A stretch of 64,000 nt of DNA, from contig CAWIEF010000002.1 of the NCBI GenBank assembly GCA_963835135.1, forward strand, positions 124,001-188,000. The letters are read 5' to 3'. The notes beneath the pieces are model-generated. The model was not told where the DNA came from, searched no databases, and saw only the letters and a program-made list of their open reading frames with translations. This DNA is from JAVVHH01 sp963835135 (GTDB lineage: Bacteria; Pseudomonadota; Alphaproteobacteria; Acetobacterales; Acetobacteraceae). Shown piece after piece: positions 59,648-64,000 of the stretch; positions within the stretch are counted from its first letter, which is position 1; every line of letters starts with the position of its first letter. Both the position numbers and the translations under genes were made by a program.

Positions 59648-60961
59648 ATGAGCTGCGCTCCCTTCCATCTCGCCTGGTTCCTCCAAGGCTCGAGCATCCA
59701 AGCCTGGGGCGCCGACTGGACCGGCAACATCAGCGAAGAATGGATGGACGCCGGCATGTTCCTCGACTTGGCCCGCAATATCGAGCGCGCCGGCTTCGAC
59801 TACTTGCTGCTCGAGGATTCCATCTACGTCGGCCAGAACTGGCAGAACAAGCGCGACATCTTCCTCGAAAACGGCATGTCGATCCCCCGCCAGGAGCCCA
59901 CCGTCATCGCCAGCCTCATGGCCGCCGCCACGACCCGGCTCGGCATCGTCCCCACCCTCTCCACCTTCGCCTACCACCCGTATCTTACCGCCCGCATCGT
60001 GGGCACGCTCGACCAGGTGTCGGCCGGCCGCGCCGGCTGGAACATGGTCACCGGCAGCTCCGACTTCTCGGCGCAGAATTTCGGCCTCGACGCCCTGCCC
60101 GAACACGACCAGCGCTACGAGATGGCGCACGAATACATCGACGTCGTGACCCGCCTCTGGAACTCCTGGGAGCCCGGCGCCATCGTCGCCGACCGTAAAT
60201 CGGGCATCCTGATCGACCCCGCCCGTGTCCACACCATCGATTTCAAGGGCCAGCATTACGCCAGCCGCGGCCCGCTCAACTCCGGCCCCGCCCCACAGGG
60301 CCGCCCCGTGATCGCCCAGGCCGGCGGCTCGCCCAAGGGCCGCCAGATCGCCGCCCGCTACGCCGACACCATCGTCGCGCACCCGAAGGGCATCGCCGCG
60401 ATGAAGGAATACCGCGACCAGGTCCACACCCATATGCGCGCCTTCGGCCGCGACCCCGCCACCTGCAAGGTCCTGTTCATGGCCGTCCCCGTCCTCGGCG
60501 AGACCGAGGCCCACGCCCTCGAACGCGCCGACCGCCGCGCGACCTGGGCTGCGAGCCATCTGGACCAATGCATGGCCCAGATCGGCTGGACCACCAACAT
60601 CGACTTCTCCGGCCACGACCTCGACGCCCCCGTCCAGGAGCTGACCACCAACGGCCACCAATCCAGCCTGACCAACTTCATCCGCAAGGCCGGCGGCAAG
60701 ACCCTGCGCGAAGCCGTCATCGCCCATAGCAGCGCCGGCGGCAGCATCGATTTCGTCGGCACCCCCGACAGCATCGCCGGCCAGATGGCCGAAGTGATGC
60801 AGGAGATCGGCGGCGACGGCTTTCTCATCACGCTCGGCAACGCCAGCCGCCGCAGCGTGGCCGAAATCACCGATGGCCTCGTGCCCGCCCTCCAGCAGCG
60901 CGGCCTCGTCCGCAAGCAGTACGCACACCAGACCTTCCGCGAGAACCTCCTCGAGTTCTAA
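59648..60961 (+). CDS. LLM-class flavin-dependent monooxygenase
   Basis: 437 residues from MSCAPFHLAWFLQGSSIQAW. It keeps the family segments EDSIYVGQNWQNKRDIFLEN, VGTLDQVSAGRAGWNMVTGS and APQGRPVIAQAGGSPKGRQI. Together with the genes at 55959 and 60984 it makes three homologous but clearly diverged class-C flavin monooxygenases within 7 kb, probably for different substrates. It is convergent with the gene at 60984. No flavin reductase gene is found nearby. Confidence 0.92.
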   Translation: MSCAPFHLAWFLQGSSIQAWGADWTGNISEEWMDAGMFLDLARNIERAGFDYLLLEDSIYVGQNWQNKRDIFLENGMSIPRQEPTVIASLMAAATTRLGIVPTLSTFAYHPYLTARIVGTLDQVSAGRAGWNMVTGSSDFSAQNFGLDALPEHDQRYEMAHEYIDVVTRLWNSWEPGAIVADRKSGILIDPARVHTIDFKGQHYASRGPLNSGPAPQGRPVIAQAGGSPKGRQIAARYADTIVAHPKGIAAMKEYRDQVHTHMRAFGRDPATCKVLFMAVPVLGETEAHALERADRRATWAASHLDQCMAQIGWTTNIDFSGHDLDAPVQELTTNGHQSSLTNFIRKAGGKTLREAVIAHSSAGGSIDFVGTPDSIAGQMAEVMQEIGGDGFLITLGNASRRSVAEITDGLVPALQQRGLVRKQYAHQTFRENLLEF

Positions 60962-60983
60962 GCGCGAGGCCGATCCAGGAATC

Positions 60984-62324
60984 CTAGGGCAATTCCCTGA
61001 ACTTCGCCGCCGGATGCTCTGCGGGCACCATCCGCCCGCCCCCGAACAGCTTTTCCCGCAACGTTCCCGGCGCATACCGCTCCTTGTAGACGCCCCGCCG
61101 CTGCAGCTCCGGCACGACCAGCTCCACGAAATCTTCGAAACATTCCGGCGTCACCGTCCGTGACAGGATGAAGCCGTCCACGTCGGCCTGCTCCACCCAC
61201 GCGATCAGTGCGTCCGCAATTTGCGCCGGGTCGCCCACGATCGGCGTCTGCCGGCTGCCGAGCACCATCCGGTCGAGCAGCTTGCGCTTGGTCATCCCCT
61301 GCTGCGCCATCGCCGCCAGGTTCGACGTGATCGCGTTGCTCTCGCCGCCGATCGGCTCGTCCATCCCGAACCGCTCGAGATCGATCCCCATCGACGCCGA
61401 CGCATGCACCAGGGCGGCCTCCGGCGCGGCATACCGCCGGTAGTCGGCCAACTTCGCCTCGGCCAGCGCCGCCGTCTCGGCCACGATCACCGTCGCGCCC
61501 ACGAACGCCAGCACGTCGTTCCGCGCTCGCCCCGCATCCGCCGCCGCCGCCCGGATCGCCTCCACATGCGCCCGCACCGCCGCGTGCCCCTGCCCATTCA
61601 GGAACACACACTCCGCATGCGCCCCCGCGAACGCCCGCCCCCGACCGGAGGACCCCGCCTGAAACAGCACCGGCACCCGCTGCGGCGACGGCTCGCACAG
61701 ATGCACCGCCTCCATCCGGTGATACCGCCCCTCGTGCCTGATCGTCCGCACCAGCGCCGGGTCGGCGAACCGTCCGCTCTCCTTGTCGCGCAGCATGGCC
61801 CCTTCGGCCCAGCTTCCCTCCCACAACGCATAGACCGCGTTCATGAAATCGTCCGCGACATCGTACCGGTCGTCATGCGCCCGCTGTCGGTCCTGCCCCA
61901 TCGCTCGGGCGGCGCTGTCGAGATATCCGGTCACGATGTTCCAGCCGATCCGCCCCTGTGTCAGGTGGTCCAGCGTCGACATCCGCCGCGCAAAGGCGAA
62001 TGGCGCCTCGTAGCTAAGGTTCACCGTCACACCGAAGCCGAGGTCGCGCGTCGCCGCGGCCATCGCCGGCACGAGCAGCAGCGGATCGCCGACCGGCACC
62101 TGCACTGCATGCTCGATCGCCGCCGCCGGGCTGCCGCCGTGCACGTCGTAGACCCCGAGCACATCGGCCAAGAAAAGCCCGTCGAACAACCCGCGCTCGA
62201 GCAGCCGGGCGAGCCCGGTCCAATGCGCGAGGCTGGTATAATCGGCCGAACGGTCCCGCGGATGCCGCCACATCCCCTGCTGGATGTGCCCGACGCAGTT
62301 CATGTCGAAGCCCATCAGGCGCAT
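60984..62324 (-). CDS. LLM-class flavin-dependent monooxygenase
   Basis: 446 residues from MRLMGFDMNCVGHIQQGMWR; TTG three codons upstream (62333, giving MKQMRLMGFD) is an alternative start that fits the family opening. Key segments: LADVLGVYDVHGGSPAAAIE near 50, STLDHLTQGRIGWNIVTGYL near 118, PVLFQAGSSGRGRAFAGAHA near 217. Its first codons face the exported hydrolase gene. The frame is open much further upstream across that gene, which I reject because it is antisense. Substrate unknown. Confidence 0.92.
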   Translation of the reverse strand: MRLMGFDMNCVGHIQQGMWRHPRDRSADYTSLAHWTGLARLLERGLFDGLFLADVLGVYDVHGGSPAAAIEHAVQVPVGDPLLLVPAMAAATRDLGFGVTVNLSYEAPFAFARRMSTLDHLTQGRIGWNIVTGYLDSAARAMGQDRQRAHDDRYDVADDFMNAVYALWEGSWAEGAMLRDKESGRFADPALVRTIRHEGRYHRMEAVHLCEPSPQRVPVLFQAGSSGRGRAFAGAHAECVFLNGQGHAAVRAHVEAIRAAAADAGRARNDVLAFVGATVIVAETAALAEAKLADYRRYAAPEAALVHASASMGIDLERFGMDEPIGGESNAITSNLAAMAQQGMTKRKLLDRMVLGSRQTPIVGDPAQIADALIAWVEQADVDGFILSRTVTPECFEDFVELVVPELQRRGVYKERYAPGTLREKLFGGGRMVPAEHPAAKFRELP

Positions 62325-62393
62325 CTGCTTCAAGGCTTGCTTCCCACGCACGCACCCGTCATAGCCGAGGCAAACATACGGGAGGAAATCGGC

Positions 62394-63485
62394 GTGAAAA
62401 TCCACCTCGTCGCGGCCATGCTGGCGGTCGCAGTCCCCGCCTTGGCGCAGGAAGACGGCTTCTCCGCGCTCGAAGCACCGCAGAACGCGGCCAACGCCAA
62501 GCCCGGGCCGCGCACCGTGCCAGGCCGCGCCATCCCCGTCCCGGACGAGCCCGGTCTGTCCAAAGCCGCGCAGTCGTTGGTCGCCGCGCCCTATCGCGGG
62601 CCGGCCTGGGACGCCAACCCGGCCGACCCCGACGCCTGGCGGGCGCTGGTCAAAAAGCTCGCCGACGCGACGCTGGAGCCCCTGGCCAAGACACGTAAGG
62701 CGCTCGACGTCACGATGGAGCAGAGCACGATCGGCGGCGTGAACTGCTACGTGTTCACCCCCAAGTCGATGCCGGAGAACCACCGCAACCAACTCATCCT
62801 CAACCCCCATGGCGGCGGCTACGTCTACGGTCCGGGCGTCTCGGGCACGGGCGAAGCGATGCTGATGTCCGCTCTCGGCGGCTACAAGGTCATCGAGATC
62901 GACTACCGCATGCCGCCCGACGCGCCCTATCCGGCCGCAATGGACGACGCGATGGCCGTCTACAAGGAAGCCATCAAAACCACCGATCCCAAGCGCATCG
63001 GCATCGTCGGCACGTCCACCGGCGGCGGCATGACGCTCGCGATGATCCTGCGCGCCAAAACCGAGCACCTGCCGCTGCCGGCTGCCATCGCGCCCGGCAC
63101 GCCCTGGTCGGACCTCACCGAGACCGGCGACACGTACAAGACCAACGAATGGCTCGACAACGTACTGGTCAGCTACAGCGGCTACCTCACCCACGCCGCC
63201 ACGATCTACGCCAACGGCCACGACATGAAGGACCCGCAACTCTCGCCGATCTACGGCGACTTCCACGGCTTCCCGCCGGCGATCCTGACCAGCGGCACCC
63301 GCGACCTGTTCCTCAGCAACACCGTCCGCACGCATCGCAAGCTGCGCGAGGCCGGCGTGCCCGCGACGTTGCAAGTCTTCGAAGGCCTCTCGCACGCGCA
63401 GTACAACTTCGACCCGGCCGCGCCCGAGACCGCTGAAGTCTACGGCGAGATCCGGATGTTCTTCGACCAGTACCTGGCGCCGTAG
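62394..63485 (+). CDS. Exported alpha/beta hydrolase (hormone-sensitive-lipase type esterase)
   Basis: 363 residues, GTG start at 62394 with GGAGG eight bases upstream. Signal peptide VKIHLVAAMLAVAVPALAQE. Oxyanion motif NPHGGGYVYG near 138, nucleophile GTSTGGG near 205, acid in GTRDLF near 301, and His in LSHAQYNF near 329. It cleaves short-chain esters or lactones in the periplasm. It is followed one base later by an SDR gene, suggesting an operon in a catabolic pathway. Substrate unknown. Confidence 0.9.
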   Translation: MKIHLVAAMLAVAVPALAQEDGFSALEAPQNAANAKPGPRTVPGRAIPVPDEPGLSKAAQSLVAAPYRGPAWDANPADPDAWRALVKKLADATLEPLAKTRKALDVTMEQSTIGGVNCYVFTPKSMPENHRNQLILNPHGGGYVYGPGVSGTGEAMLMSALGGYKVIEIDYRMPPDAPYPAAMDDAMAVYKEAIKTTDPKRIGIVGTSTGGGMTLAMILRAKTEHLPLPAAIAPGTPWSDLTETGDTYKTNEWLDNVLVSYSGYLTHAATIYANGHDMKDPQLSPIYGDFHGFPPAILTSGTRDLFLSNTVRTHRKLREAGVPATLQVFEGLSHAQYNFDPAAPETAEVYGEIRMFFDQYLAP

Positions 63486-63486
63486 C

Positions 63487-64000
63487 GTGGCGGGTTTGCT
63501 CGAGGGCAAATCCGCCCTGGTCACCGGCGGCGGCAACGGCATCGGCCGCGCCACCGCCCTGGCCATGGCCCGGGAAGGCGCGCGCGTGGTCGTCGCCGAC
63601 ATCGAGGCCGACACCGCGGCCGCGACGGTCGCCGCAATCAACGAGGCGGGCGGCCAAGCCATCGCCAAGGCCGGAGACTTGACCCGGTCGGGCGACGTCG
63701 CCGCGCTGATCGACACCGTCACGGCGGCCTACGGCCGGCTCGACTGCGCCTTCAACAACGCCGGCATCGCGCCCTACCAACTCGGCATGCAGGGCAGAAA
63801 GACCGCCGAATGGGACGAAGCGGCCTGGGACCGGATGATCGAGATCAACCTTAAGAGCGTCTGGCTCTGCATGAAGCACGAGCTTCCCGCCATGCAGGCG
63901 GGCGGCGGCGGCGCGATCGTCAACACCGCGTCGATCGCGGGCCTCGTCGGCCTACGCGTCTCATCGGCCTACGTCGCGGCCAAACACGCGGTAAACGGGC
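63487..64000 (+). CDS. SDR-family oxidoreductase, 3' end beyond the window
   Basis: The first 171 residues are present, GTG start one base after the hydrolase stop (VAGLLEGKSALVTGG). Cofactor motif TGGGNGIGRA near 13, NNAG near 92, and the catalytic region NTASIAGLVG...SSAYVAAKHAV with Ser, Tyr and Lys. It is a classical short-chain dehydrogenase, likely NAD(P)-dependent. The coupling to the exported esterase suggests oxidation of a released alcohol, but this is inference. Confidence 0.9.
   Translation, partial: MAGLLEGKSALVTGGGNGIGRATALAMAREGARVVVADIEADTAAATVAAINEAGGQAIAKAGDLTRSGDVAALIDTVTAAYGRLDCAFNNAGIAPYQLGMQGRKTAEWDEAAWDRMIEINLKSVWLCMKHELPAMQAGGGGAIVNTASIAGLVGLRVSSAYVAAKHAVNG

Noticed and set aside
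62325..63722. Minus-strand extension of the third LLM monooxygenase through the hydrolase and SDR genes
   Set aside because: The family begins at the MRLMGFD region, and the extension is antisense to two genes with complete catalytic motifs.
1..64000. tRNA/rRNA genes, CRISPR array, insertion sequences, prophage or integrative element
   Set aside because: No cloverleaf-like tRNA region, repeat-spacer series, transposase, integrase or phage gene was found on reading both strands.

Overview
The window is high-GC (roughly two thirds G+C by eye), densely coded DNA with many 4-base ATGA gene overlaps. It looks like a chromosomal segment of an alphaproteobacterium, most likely Rhodospirillales/Acetobacteraceae. 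That placement is inferred from base composition, gene content (a phn C-P lyase operon with a DUF1045 gene, Sox/flavocytochrome c genes, IorAB-type molybdoenzyme, DUF4864 and CHRD proteins) and a REP-like palindrome; it is not proven. I see no rRNA, tRNA, CRISPR array, insertion sequence, prophage or origin.

Layout. 1-8.4 kb: two MDR oxidoreductases, each near a regulator (AraC with cupin_6; XRE with MmyB-type domain), then peptidase T, a DksA/TraR zinc-finger protein, a cyclase-family hydrolase, a CHRD protein and a GNAT acetyltransferase. 8.5-12.8 kb: a two-gene RND pump (adaptor plus permease). 13.3-20.3 kb: a phosphonate C-P lyase cluster, phnF divergent from phnGHIJKLM plus a DUF1045 2H phosphoesterase-like gene. 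An operator-like palindrome sits between phnF and phnG; phnN, phnP and the phnCDE transporter are not present here. 20.3-28.3 kb: MaoC hydratase, aldo/keto reductase, enoyl-CoA hydratase/isomerase, nitroreductase, S9 peptidase and a vanadium-haloperoxidase-like protein. 28.4-33.9 kb: a complete tripartite RND efflux operon (TolC-type lipoprotein, adaptor, permease). 34.0-37.4 kb: a DUF347 membrane protein, a small periplasmic protein and an OmpR-type two-component system.

37.4-47.2 kb is mixed: small hypothetical proteins, a cupin, an Ldh-family dehydrogenase, a MetE-like protein, a DHA2 MFS pump, an ABC-F ATPase and two frame-disrupted genes (an FSP1/AMID-like FAD enzyme and a family-5 solute-binding protein). 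47.3-53.4 kb is the most striking part. One minus-strand run of eight overlapping or touching genes reads: [2Fe-2S] subunit, molybdopterin subunit, FccA-like cytochrome, FccB flavoprotein, SoxX, a SoxY-like carrier ending in AACIE instead of GGCGG, SoxZ, SoxA. No soxB or soxCD is present. It looks like a specialised sulfur-carrier/oxidation module rather than a textbook Sox system.

53.5-54.7 kb carries periplasmic copper genes (DUF2946, PCu(A)C chaperone, a truncated copC). 54.8-55.9 kb encodes a matrixin-like protease whose third zinc ligand is replaced. 56-64 kb holds three class-C (LLM) flavin monooxygenases, an AEC transporter, an N-methyltryptophan-oxidase-like flavoenzyme, an exported alpha/beta hydrolase and the start of an SDR: a catabolic-looking neighbourhood for small organic compounds.
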